A stretch of 64,000 nucleotides of DNA from Prochilodus magdalenae (lineage: Eukaryota > Chordata > Actinopteri > Characiformes > Prochilodontidae). Location of the stretch: positions 227,001 to 291,000 of the forward strand of contig JAMWET010001241.1 in the NCBI GenBank assembly GCA_024036415.1, read 5' to 3'. Both the position numbers and the translations under genes were made by a program. The notes beneath the pieces were generated by a model, which was not told the DNA's origin, searched no databases, and saw only the letters and a program-made list of their open reading frames with translations. Numbering within the stretch: position 1 is the first letter of the stretch; each line of letters starts with the position of its first letter. This document shows, in pieces, positions 1 through 12,700 of the stretch.

Positions 1-260
1 CTCAAGATCCTAACTCAGTTTTCTTGAGATCACAATATAATTAGGTTTTCAAAAGAACAAAAAGTTGTTCGTCATGTGATTTTAGGATTACAGAAGTTTT
101 CTTGAGATCACAAAATAATTGTCTGCTGATCTCAGGACAACAAAACTAGTTGTGTCAAGATCACAACTCAGTTGTCTCTTGATCTCAGGACAACAAAAGT
201 TGTTTTCAAACTGTGCTTATCTCGAGATCATCAGATCGTTATCTTCAGATCGTGCTCCCA
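1..260. repeat. Degenerate tandem repeat upstream of cnn3
   Basis: Short related phrases recur several times: TCTTGAGATCACAA, TGATCTCAGGACAACAAAA and AAGTTGTT, at irregular spacing of roughly 30-60 bases. The block is diverged and has no coding character; the short open frames through it look accidental. It lies just upstream of the cnn3 promoter. The copies may continue to the left of the window. Confidence 0.6.
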
Positions 261-419
261 AAATAAAGGTCCAGAAAATCATAACTATCCCACGGCCCCT
301 CTAGACCCCCATACTTTGGAGCTCTTTAGACCAAAAGGATCCATAAAGAGAAGAACTGCGCCAGCAAGTCTCTCTTGTCCTTGAGGTCCTACTTCTCCTG
401 GAGTCTTCACGTCACTGCA

Positions 420-1200
420 GTAACCTGAGGATTTAAGCTCCTCTCCGCCCCAGCGGCTGTAGTTCACTCCCAGTCTGAGTGAGCTGATCTGGGGAGGAGG
501 CGGCGGCAGATTCCTGCCCAGCTTGAGCTCAGCGGAGGGAGCCTCTTTCACTTTCTGAGGGCGTCGCGCTCGAAGGAGCTTCGGTTTCTTTGATTTTCTG
601 GATAAACTCGGTCTCGGATACACTTCTCTCCACCCCGCACTCCCAGGCGGAAAGGAAGATGTCGTTCAACAAAGGCCCCGCGTACGGCTTGTCCGCAGAA
701 GTCCGGAGCAAGGTACGAGCGAGGGCTGATCTCTTCTGCTGGGGCTGTTGTCGTTCATCACTTCCCTCCTTCATTTTTCAGCTCGCTGCTCTGCTCTGCT
801 GTGCGCTGCGCTCGCGCGCCTGTCACTTTGTTTATTTGTTTGTTTGTTTATGAAAGTTCAAACAGCTCCGGAGCGCTTTGATCTCGCTCGCGCTCCGAAG
901 TTCTGAAAACTTTTCTGCTGTTTGTGTTTTCAGCGCGTATCGCGCGGCAATCTGGGCTCGGCTCCTCGGTTACTGTTTCACAGGCTTTTGTCCTCCTTCC
1001 TAGCGCTGGCCTCCTCCTCCTTCACCTCCTCCTCCTCCTGCTGCTTTTCCACTTCTCCCGGGCTTCTGAGAAGGCTCTCGGCGCTGCCTCCGCGTTAATG
1101 CCTCGTCTGATCCGCATATGTGCAGTTATTGTTGAAGAATGGAAGTTCTGTTTAACCTGTTGCTCCGTCTTGCTCCTCCGTAGCCCACGTGTGTGAGCTC
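420..1200 (+). promoter_or_regulatory. cnn3: CpG-rich promoter and first-exon block of cnn3
   Basis: This block is visibly richer in G+C and CpG than its flanks, with clusters such as GGGCGTCGCGCTCG near 560 and GCGCTGCGCTCGCGCGCC near 800. It surrounds the cnn3 start codon at 659. I see no convincing TATA box at a sensible distance, which fits a CpG-island promoter with dispersed initiation. No perfect CC(A/T)6GG (SRF) box was found by eye upstream of the start codon, although SRF control is known for some calponins. The transcription start cannot be fixed from sequence alone. The 5' UTR probably lies within about 450-658. Confidence 0.5.
659..712 (+). CDS. cnn3: cnn3 exon 1 (coding part)
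   Basis: Encodes residues 1-18, [18 protein letters not shown], the conserved calponin N-terminus, and ends in phase 0 at the donor AAG|GTACGAG. An in-frame ATG exists further upstream at 590, but the calponin family starts at MxxFNKGP, so 659 is preferred. The bases before it (GGAAAGGAAG) give a purine at -3. Confidence 0.93.
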
Positions 1201-1971
1201 CTCTCGCCACCACTAGGCTGCAACTTCGCCACGATGCGTTTAAACAACCAAGTTGTGTTGTATTTACTCATTATTATTTATTTGGGTTATTAATTTCATA
1301 ACGTATAGCTCTCTATATAGCCAATTCTGGTCACGTGACTCAGTTTAAAGGCTGTAATACTACAGCCAAGTCTTGGTTTGATGGAATAAGGCCTACGAGC
1401 AAACTACTAGCCAGATCAGCTGGCCATTTATGATAAGTTATGGATGATGATGATGGTGGTGGTGATGATTGCAGGGCAGCAGTGGCCACTCCTGAAGCAC
1501 GAAGGGTCAGTGAACCATACTTTTGTTGGGCAGGCCCTGGGTGGAGTCTGCTGTGCCTGTGTGAAAAGAAACCAGAGCAGGCAACCAGCCGACTGGAGCC
1601 AGCCACGGCCAACAATGTGGGGAACCCCCCCCTCCCCCGCCTATAAGAAGTGGAATTCCACCCACCTCCCAAAATTTAGATGTAGCCCAATTAAACCACT
1701 GGGGTATATGCAAAGTCAATGGGAGAGAGGTGCTCTGTTTATACAGACACACAGTGGTGGTGAATGGAACCAGACGTCCTGGTCTAAAGGCTCCCTCACA
1801 GGAAGTTGGGACGTGGAAGTGTTTGTTCTGAGATGCTGTTTTATGGTGGTTCTAAAGGGTTTTGGCTTTACAGTCTGTTCATGGTGGAGGTCTAGGCCTA
1901 TATGCTGGATGTGTCGATGTAAACAGTCCCCAACGAAGGCTTGTACTGTAGGTTTCAGGTTGATCGCCGTT

Positions 1972-2013
<42 letters not shown>

Positions 2014-3469
2014 CTTTATTGATCCCAGAGGGAAATTCAAGAGGGAAATTCAAGAGGGAAATTCAAGTTTATGCTTCATCAGTAGTCCATATAAACACAC
2101 GGAAGACAGGGGAAGGATAACTGGAGGGTGGGGAGAGTAAATAAGGTGACTCTGTATGTGTGCTGTAGACATGGTGACCACCACTGTAAAGAACATGAGC
2201 CCCTAATAGCCTGTAGCTCCTCCATCAGCACCAGTAACAGCTGGGACTGGATTGGGCATGGACGGGACGAGTTTCTGGATGTAGCCACATCAGTGTTCAG
2301 ACACTCTTACATCAAAGGATTGGTCAGTCGGTCCAGACCCGTATGACCGTACGCTTCCATACACCTGCAGATTCAGCTACTTCCTTCACACGATGGTCTT
2401 TGGCCACGCCCACATGCTCAGTCACTCCCTTTAGCCAATCATTAACATCTGCACACATGGAACAAGACATTCCCTGCTCTGTAGCACCTCTTCCCAATCT
2501 ATGGATCCTGTCACTCACACCCCACAGGGGTTTATAGACCAGTCGTCCTTGTGCAGCGCCATCTGCAGGAGCCTGAAGCTACCACCGCCTTAAACATGCA
2601 AGGCGGTGTTTGTGTTGTAGAGCTGAGGACCCCTGGTTCCTATCATCTCCCTAGTAGTTTTGTCTATGATGCTTCTCTGACCCGGCTATCAGGAGGCCTC
2701 TGGTGATTCCCATCCCTACTGTTTGCTCATAGGCTTATCGGTTGCCTTGACGGATCAGCAGATCAGTGTTAGCTTCTCCTGCTAGTCAGTCTAAAAGCTA
2801 ACCGGATGCAGGAAGGGTTGCGTGCAGTAGTTCCTGATGACCTGCTGTGGACCGTGCACGCTGTGTGCCTGTAGGGATGTGAGTTAAGCTCGTGAATAAC
2901 AGCTGCCTTTGTCACTCTTTCTTTTTGAGAGATCTGCGCCATAGAAGCGTTCAGGGCCGTTCGAGCATAGTGGAAGGAACTTGGCTGCTGCGGTTCGGAG
3001 GCTTGAGGAAATGATCTCAACCTTTTTATAGAGTGCTCTGCAGTCGAAAGTGAACTGTACATTTGCCGTGTCACTTTCATGCATGGCTGGGACTCCTGTG
3101 AAGGATGGAGTGTATGAACAGCTTGGTTACTGTAACTGATTCATATCTATCTCTCTGTCTCTGTCTATTTCTCTTTCTATATCTCTATTATTCTCTCTTT
3201 GGGTGTGTGTGTGTGTGTGTGTGAATCAATCAATTAAACAATCAATATAACTTTATTGGTGTGATTGTGTGAGAGAGTAGTAGCAGTAGTAACAGGGACA
3301 ATAAAAACATTAATATACCATAAATAATAAACAACATTGTAACCTTTTACAGTGATGAAAAAAAATCATTTTTTCATTTAATTTCAAATTCAGTATTTGT
3401 TTGGAAGAGTGTGTGTGTGTCTGTGTCTCTGTGTGTGTCTGTGTCTGTGTGTGTGTGTGTGTTAGTATG

Positions 3470-3500
<31 letters not shown>

Positions 3501-3509
3501 TGTTAGTAT

Positions 3510-3541
<32 letters not shown>

Positions 3542-3576
3542 TTTGTCTCTGTGTGTCTCTGTCTGTGTGTGTGTGT

Positions 3577-3625
<49 letters not shown>

Positions 3626-3670
3626 TCTCTGTCTGTGTGTGTCTGTGAGTGTTAGTATGGTGTGTGTGTG

Positions 3671-3703
<33 letters not shown>

Positions 3704-6700
3704 TAGTATGGTGTGTGTGTGTGTCTCTGTGTGTGTGTGTCTCTCTCTCTCTCTGTGTGTGTGTATGTCTGTGTGTCTGTCTGTGTGTGCGTGTGTGTGT
3801 GTGTCTCTCTGTCTCGGCGTGTCTGTGTGTGTGTGTGTCTCGGCGTGTGTGTATCTCTGCGTGTGTGTGTGTGTTAGTATGGTGTGTGTGTGTGTCTGTG
3901 TGTGTGTGTCTTTGTCTCTGTGTGTGTGTGTGTGTGTATGATTGTATATATTTTGTTATACATACATGTTTATATACGTTCTTGCATACACAGTTGTATC
4001 TAAAGAGGGGGCTCTTAAGGTGGAGGTGTCTCTCTCCATGTATCACCATTGCTTGCTTTCTCTCTCATTTTTTTTTCCCTTTTGCTCTCTCTCTCTCTCT
4101 GTCTCTGTCTCTCTCTCTCTCTCTCTGTCTCTCTGTCTGTCTCTCTCTTAATAGTTTGTGGTCTCTTAATGTGGTCAGTCATTCAACACAAGTGTTTTTT
4201 TTTCTTGCAGTACTTTGGTTTTGTGCTGCCACGTGGCTAATGTAGCTGAGAAGTTGTAATGGATGCTTATGCACCACTTCGCAGCATCTTGCAAACCTAA
4301 AGGGGCCATATTATGCCCCCCCCCCACACACACCTTTTTATATACATTTTATATATATTTTATATAGGTACTCGTTTTTCTTTGGTCTCTGATGATTTCT
4401 AGGTTAGAAGCTGCAGAACCGGCCCATGTTATGGACCCATCTGCCTGTTCAGCCTACAGTAGTTTAGCCATGAGACTGCAAGATGGTGTTTTCAGTTCAC
4501 TGGGTTCGGTGTCTGATGTCATATCAGCCCAGTCAATAGTAATAGTGGACCTCTCCTATAATTAAGATGGCTTGGCGAAACTTGCTGCTTATGTTATTCT
4601 TCTAAACTTGTTTCCTTTTTTCACTAGGCAGAATTTTAAGCTAGACACTTAAGGTTCTTGTGATTGATGGAGAATGTGCTGTAGATGGTTCTGTAGTAGA
4701 ACCATGTTCAAAGAGGTTCTATATAGAAGCAATTTCACCCAGTAGCAGTAGAAGAACGCTGTTTGATACTGTTTAGACCCATCCACAGCACATTCTCCAT
4801 CCCTCTGAAGAGCTCATTACTAGAGAACCCTTGAAGAACCATGGAGAAGATCCATGTAGAGCCATGGAACTTTGAAGGATCCCAAGGCCTATGCATATAT
4901 CAGTCACATATATACCCTCGATTTGAGGCGTGAGTAGCGCTTCACTCTTTCCACTGTACTCGTGGGAAAATGCTTTCTTTTGAAAGTATCCTGGGGCTAA
5001 GCTAGGAAGGACCAACTGGATGAACCAACAGGCTGCAGCGCCTCCCTGAAGCAGTGCTGTATCTCCAGACACTTTAATATTGTAGGTTTACCCCTATACC
5101 TTCAGGGGGTCCACAAGGCCCCCTAGGCCGTTTTCTGTTTCAAACATACATTTACACATACTAACAACCACCTGGGATACTACAGCAAAGATTTAGCAGA
5201 GGGGTTTCATGATGGTTAAGGTCAGTCAGCATACAGGCAGGTCCTGCTCTAGAGCACTGACCATGAATCCTACTGTTATGGGAAGTGAAACCCTTCATGA
5301 ACGTTGACGTTATTGCTCATATTACTGATATTAGCACCGCTAGCTTGCTGCTATCTGTACTCACGTTTTTAGGATGTTGTTGTTGGTTTGTTTTCTTTCC
5401 CACGCTGTAAGCTGAAAGTAAAATGGATTGCATTCACATAACCAGACTGAAGTGACTCATATCGGTTTCTTTGTGTTCATGTGAGACAAATCTGATCCCC
5501 CTCCCCATAGACTGTGTGAGCACATGCCCATGCCGTATCCCTTTCATATGTGGTCCTAGATTGGATATGTATCCGATTGGTGGGCATGTGATGCAACTGC
5601 TCCTGCATTCCCAAGTTTGACTTTTGTGGTGTTTGAGGTCACTTGCGGTGTCGTGTGCAAGATCCAGAAAGCTAGCTAGTTTTGAAAGCATATATTTAAA
5701 TGGATTTTGATGGAAACCAGCTTGCATTATTGGCTGGTTAGCATGCTGGCTAACCTAGCTAAATATTGAGTTACCTGACTCACTCGGTCCAGAGAGCAGA
5801 AGCCTCCTAGAGTCTATGATTGGAATTTCTAGGAGCCAGTTGTTTACATAATCGCTTCATCAAATCGTAATTCATTTGCACAGTGTTGAGGAAAATCGCA
5901 ACATTGTGCTGGTTAGCATGCTAGCTAACCTAGCTAGCTATCGAGTTACCTGACTCACTCGGTCCAGAGAGCAGAAGCCTCCTAGAGTCTATGATTGGAA
6001 TTTCTAGGAGCCAGTTGTTTACAAAATCGCTTCATCACATCGTAATTCATTTGCACAATGTTGGGGAAAATCTCAACTCGATTTGTCCCTCTGTCAATTG
6101 CCATTTAAACTTATGTTTTTACTACAGATGTCACAAAGCAGCTGCACAGAGAATCCGGTTCCAAGCCCCTGATGAGCAGCTAAAGGCGAAATTTGTGGCT
6201 GGCATATTTGTGGCTACAAATTCTATACTCCATAGGAATAGAATGGACTGGTCACTCTGTCGCCTGCTAGTTTGAACACAGGCTGGTTGTGCTGGTTAGC
6301 CTGCCAGTCATGTGCTACTGTTTCAGATGTTGGCATGTGGGTTGTTTCAGGATGCTGGTTCGTTCACGTTAATCAATGCGTGAACCTGAACCAATGCAAT
6401 GGAGCTTGCAATGGAGCTTGCAATGGGAACGTAGCCATAATTCCGATCAACCTTCCCAAGACGATTGCAGCACAGGTTTCTGTTGCACGTTAGCGGCACT
6501 GACGCCAAATAAAACCAGCGGCACCGAACCCTACCTTAGCTGCTGGACTACGTTTAGTGTAAGCCGGAGAGCTGTGTTAATTTGTTAATGCCGTTTATCG
6601 TGAGGTCCTCAAACCCTGGGCTTTGCGTCCCAGTACCGCCTGCATGTCACGGAAACGCGACCCTTGCAGGTCGCGTTTGTTATTCTAGGAGGCCGCTGTA

Positions 6701-9700
6701 CCGTGTGAACGTGTTCTGCAAGTTCTGTTGCTTCTGAAATTCAGTGAAATGTTTACCGTTCATGGGAAAGACAAAGCAGCCCGCCGCCCTTCACATGCTT
6801 TTTGGCATTGTGGACTTTGGGCACGGTGAATGGACGCTTTGGGCTGCTTTGAGAATGCTGGCCATTCCTTTACTGTAACATAGGCAGCTGTTTAGGCCGT
6901 GCGGGTAATGCCAAGCTCTAAAACCACAGATTGATGCACGTTCTGAAGTTCGTAGCTTCTCGTAAAGTGATTACAGGCAGCCATGTTGCTCCCTTGCAGG
7001 TCTCCTTGCTAAATGCTGGTTAGAGGAGGTGGGTGCAGACAAGCATGAAGCCAACCACTTGAAAGGACTGGAGGAAGCAAAGGCTGAAGGTGTTAACTAC
7101 AGGGAGGGAGCTGAACACAAGGTGCTCTAGTATGCAGGCACAGGCGGGGTGCAAAGATACTTGAGGACCGACTGGCTTAAGCATTCCAGGTGTCGACATT
7201 TAAAAGCTGAACCCATTGTTCTGGTATTTGTTATGCTGCATCACGGAAAGACGGGGAGGGAAATACACAGGCCTGCAATTAACTGCCGTGCTGGTACGCC
7301 GTAATGGGGCTGTGAAGTGAAACAGCTTTGCTTGTATTTTGCAGCAGGTAGGAATGTCTGCAGTGGTGTGCAAACCATTGAACCCTATATTTGATTGAAG
7401 CTGGTACAAGAAGACATGTTAGGGTGTTGTCCGTATACTGGTGCAGGTTGGTTGTTCAAATCTTGGTTTAACAGCACTCCAAGTGTTTGGGAATTGGGGA
7501 CATGCTGATATCTGGGCCATTGTCCAAGACCTTCCCTTAGAAGAAGACGGCGTCCGGATGCAGCATATGTCACTCCAAAATTGCATTAGCATTGATGGAG
7601 CTTGCCCCGACCATCACAATGATAACATCCCAGATGGTTCATTTCCTCTTGAGTCCAGAGGATCCATAATATCCTAGAAGAATTCCAGATTTTGATTCTA
7701 CCAGTCACTTTTCCACTTCTCCTCAGTCCACCTTAAATGAGCTCAGGGCCAGAGAAGGCAGTGGGTCTGTGTATTATAGAGTTCCTCACGGCATGGTTTA
7801 GTTTTAAGCCGCATCTGTTGAACCTTGATGACCTGTGTTCACAGACGATGGTGTTGGGAAGTGTTCCTGATCCCATGCAGTGACTCCAGGGCTGTTTATT
7901 AAGTGTTCTGCGGTATAACGTTTTGGACATACAGCCCAGTTCCAAAGAAAGGGCTGGCCTTTTGGAGCGTGTTCAAAGTGAGATCTAATCTAAATGCCAT
8001 TTTGGCTCTTTCTTTGGCCACCATCCCAAGAAGAGTGCAGCACAAGTTTCTGTTGCATGTTAGGTGTATCAACCTCAAAGAAAACTAGCGGCACCCGGTC
8101 CACCTTAGCTGATGGGCTACGTTCGGTGTAAGAAGGACAGTCGTGTTAATTTGATGGTTATTAATGCCGGCTGCGTTTCGGTTGCTGTTGCACAATACCC
8201 AGGCTTGAATGACCTCAGAGATAAAAAATGTATATATAATATATGCATGTCACTGAAGCGCACGCGGTGTTAGGCTTCAAGGTGGATAAAGGTCTTTCTG
8301 GCCATTACAAAAACAGCTGCGAACCTTGATCCATGTATGTTAGTTATTTGTAAGTGACGACGATGACAGGTGGACCTGTACAGTTGTTGATTGGCATGTG
8401 CGAGTGGAAAAGACAGCTTGGAAGTCCTCCACGGAGATGGGAAGATGATGGGCAAGAATATGGGATCTGCATGGAGAAGACTGGGCAATTCGCTGTGGTG
8501 CCGAAATGCCACCTGATAATCTGGATGATCAGGTGATCAAGTGAAGATTAGTTCAATGAATATCGTCCCCAAACCGAGCCCCAATTCTGGCTGTCCTGCT
8601 AATTACAGTATGATAACAATTCATAAAGCTTAAACCAGCAGAAATGCTCCAAAATGAGCCTCCCAGTGAATCAATATACATCTAGAATATTATAAAATGA
8701 CCATTTTGCTTATGCTTTCACACTTTCCTCATCCATGCTTCTGTGGTTCTGCTTGGTTTACCCTGGAGTAAACACGTTGCATCATCCTGAGCGTGTTGGC
8801 TCTTTAAGATTGCCTAGCTCCTCGTTTTAATGCTTGAAGTCGAATTGACCTGTACTATCTTATCTGTAGTTCTACTTTAGCGGTTGGAAGGTTGTTGACC
8901 AGGGTGTCAACAACTTGTGTAACCAGTTATCAGGCGGCATGTTCCCACCGACTGCACAGACAGACGCTTCTCATGCATGACTAAGCCTGCTACGCACTGC
9001 AGAGCGGAATGTTAGCAATATCCTAGTGATATGGGAAAAGCGGTTTCACCGTGCGCATCACGATACCCACAACACCTACATGGAATTTACAGTGGACAGG
9101 ACTTTACTGTTGTTGCTGATTGAGGTGGAGCTCTTGCACTGTTGTGTAGCCCACTAATGATGAAGATAATCATAATGGTTTCTTTAATAAATGAATCTGG
9201 TGGCTTATCTTCTCCTTTAATCGTATTGGCTAGAATGGCATCACCAGTGCTCAGTTTATCAGCTAGCAGTTTACTGTGGGAGTGTGACAGAGCGACCAGA
9301 CTGAACCTGTCTGCACCTTCATTTCACACACACTTCGTTATATCAGCCTGACGCTGCTGGGAAAGCGTGTTTATGGGGTCAGATCCGGGTCAGTGGGTGT
9401 CTGCTGGGAAGTCAGAGGTTGCCATACCGACAGACAGCACAGATTTAGCCAAGAACTGGGATGTGGAAACGGATAGGTGTTTTATTATGGACGTTGGAAA
9501 TGTTTACAGTGAATTTTAGAATTTAAATTTAAAACAACTCTGCATTTTGTGTGTGAGTGTGTGACCTCTGTGTGATGTGGTAATGGGGTCTTTGGTTGAG
9601 GTGACGGTATATTTGAACCACTGTGTCTACATTGAGCTGCTGGACAGCCAGGTTTGGCCTTTTGCTCATCATCTTACTGAGAAACTTTCCTTTCCTGGTA

Positions 9701-12700
9701 TTCCAAGATGGCAGTTCTCATGTTCACAGGGCTACAAATGTGACTGATGGGCATGAAGAACTCTCAGGAGCATCCACACATCTGGACTGGCCTGCAAGAT
9801 TGGATCCTCTTTGAAATTCTTGGGACTACCTGGTACATCCAGTAAAAGCCAGGGAAGGGGTCCACCAAATCTGGCCCAACTGACCAATTCTCTGATGCAA
9901 GAGTGGCTGAACGTTGATGTGGCCTACATTCAGAAACCTGTCGTGTCCATGCCAAGTCCAATCACCGCTGTTACTGGTGCTGGTGGAGAGGTTGCACACT
10001 AAGTATGTTTCTGACGGGCAGTCAAAACACCTGGAGGAAGACTAACTTCAGACATTTACTTAACACCAGGTAGCACACGCTGACGGAACACCAACTATCA
10101 CACTCTGATGACCGTCGCAGTTATCTAACCAAACCAATAAAAAACTAATCAATCAGTTTGACCAGCTGTTAACTTTCACAGTCGCATGTTTGTCACCAGA
10201 ATGGACCTGGTGCTATAGGGTGGCTAGAGTCCTGTTTGTTTATTTGAGCTTGAGCTGTTTGTACTGTGACGTGGAACGACTTGTTTGTTTATTTGAGCTT
10301 GAGCTGTTTGTACTGTGAGGTGGAACGATTATATGGACAGCTAAGACGTCAGATAGCCAGTCTTCCAGTTTGGCCACTTTAAGCCCGTACTGTTAAAGTT
10401 GCATGCAGACGAGCAAAATGCCAAAATCTTGAAGCGCAGTCGTTTCTATGGCAGTTATTGAGCAGCTAAAATTCCACATCCTACTTCCAATTCCTAGTCT
10501 GATCCCACCCACACCTCCCTCAGTGTTAAGTGTTCTAGAATTGATTCCGATGCACATCAATAAAATCAGGACAGTGCATTGTTTCGTCATCTTGCCTGCC
10601 CCTGGTTTTCATGGCGGTTCCTTCATGTGGTTTTCCTAGCTGGTGTCTGATAGCTCTGCTGTTGTGTAGACTGGAATTCTATGAAAGATCCATTCATGCT
10701 GGTGAATTGGAGCCTCGTCTCTCTGTTCAGTCCCCAAAGTGAAATCCCATCCGTGAGCTATCGCGCATATTCCGTTTTAGGGCTGGGGAACGTCTGCCAG
10801 CAGCGTGGGCTGAAAGTAATGGAAGTCTCAGGCTTTGGAGGCAACTGATTCATCTTCGACCTTCCAGACGGTTTTCCCCTTTTCCCTTGAACATGCTGTG
10901 AAAGGCCAAGGACACAGGATCTATTGTGTCGGAACATGGGTGGCGGACAGCAGCATGTGAGGAAGCCAGTGTTGGTCGTATGGTCACTGTAAAGTAAGGG
11001 TGGGAAAAATTACCATTATTATTATTTTTTTTTTAACTTTTTTATTTTTTTTTATTTTGAGGTATTTGTCACAATATGCATTTCCGAGCACGTCTTCCTG
11101 TATACCATCAGGAGCAGTCATGATGCCTATATCCTGAAAATGCTTTGAAGTATTGTGACACAATGTGTTTGTCGTATTGCTCACCCCTACTGCAAAGAGC
11201 ATAACACCCCAGCATTGTGAAAGAGGCTGAGGTTCGGGATGTGTGCAGTTTGAGTCGTGCGTAGGAAGCCATCTTCCTCCCGTTGACCTTTTTGACCTCT
11301 CTATGGGAGGGCATTTGTTCCATTGTGGAATATGCTTTTGAGGATGATCAGAGGGAGGGGCGGATATCTGTGATCATACAAAACTGGGCAATGTGCCCAA
11401 AACATGTATCATATGAGGCCATGCCTGTTATGATGCTGGGGCTTTTGATTTAATAAGGTACTGGAAGTAAGATGACATTGTGGTTTGTAAAATCGAACTG
11501 CCACAGCATAAACACACCACATGCATAGGTTTGCTAATGCTAACATTAGCAGTGCACCCTTACTCTACTTGTTTACATTGGTGTGGAAGAATCTAATGGT
11601 GCAGAACACTGCTATCGAGGTTTAAACACCACACAGAACAGACCTGTGTATTTTTATTTTTTTTTATTTATTATTTTTTTTGCTCTTGTGCTCCCCCTAC
11701 AGTTGGGAGTCTAATTCAATTTTACGCCACCAATCCTAAATACAAGTGGTGCTTCAAACTCCCCCATTGACCGCTATCCACATGCATTTGATGTCCAGCT
11801 GAAGGATACAGATCCCAACGAACAGCTAGTTGTTTAAGTTAACCATACAAAACTGGGATTCCACTGACGCCAAGAGGCAAGCTAGCCAACACAGCTAGAT
11901 CTAAGAACACCTATTACCTGTACCAATGTCCAAGTTTGCGTACATCACCTCTAGATGTCTAGCTAGTGGCTAAAGCTCTGTTGAAATGGACAGACTCAGA
12001 TCATGGTCAAAAACTTGCGACTTGCCAACTTTGCTAACACAGCTAATCGTCAATTAAGTGCAACAACACAAGCCAGCTAATAAGCTACTCTGGTCTTGCT
12101 TGGTCACTCCCTCTTTTTCACTTGTTGGTTCACCTGATGAGATCATCTTCAGTCTTCTAGGAGTCTCTGCCGTGATGTCACACTGACATGGTGGTGGTGT
12201 GTTAGTGTGTGTGGTGCTGGTGTGAGTGGATCAGTCACAGCAGGGCTACTGAACACCCCAGTGTCTACTGGACTGAGAATCGTCCACCAACCAAAACTGT
12301 CCAGCCAACAGTGTCCTCCACTCGTGAAGGACTAGAGGATGCCCAACACTGCACTGTGCAGCAGCAGATGAGTTATCGTCTCTGGCTGTACATCTACAAG
12401 GTGGACCAGCAAGGTAGGAGTGTCTAATAGAGTGGACAGTGAGTGGACACAGTGTCTAAACACTCCAGCAGCACTGCTGTGTCTGATCCACTCACACCAC
12501 CATGTCAGTGTCACTGCAGTGCTGAGAATAATCCTCCACCCACATGGCACCTGCTCTGTGATGGTCTAAAATCAATACAGTTGAGTCATCCTTGTTAAGA
12601 CTGTGGCATCGAAGTGCGGTGGTGTATTTTTACATTCTAAGCCAGAGGCCACTGGTGGGGAACTCCACTTTTTACTGTTTACTATGAATCCTGTCTCCTT

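Noticed and set aside
3462..4245. 195-198 codon Cys/Val and Thr/His frames
   Set aside because: They translate the (TG)n/(TC)n microsatellite.
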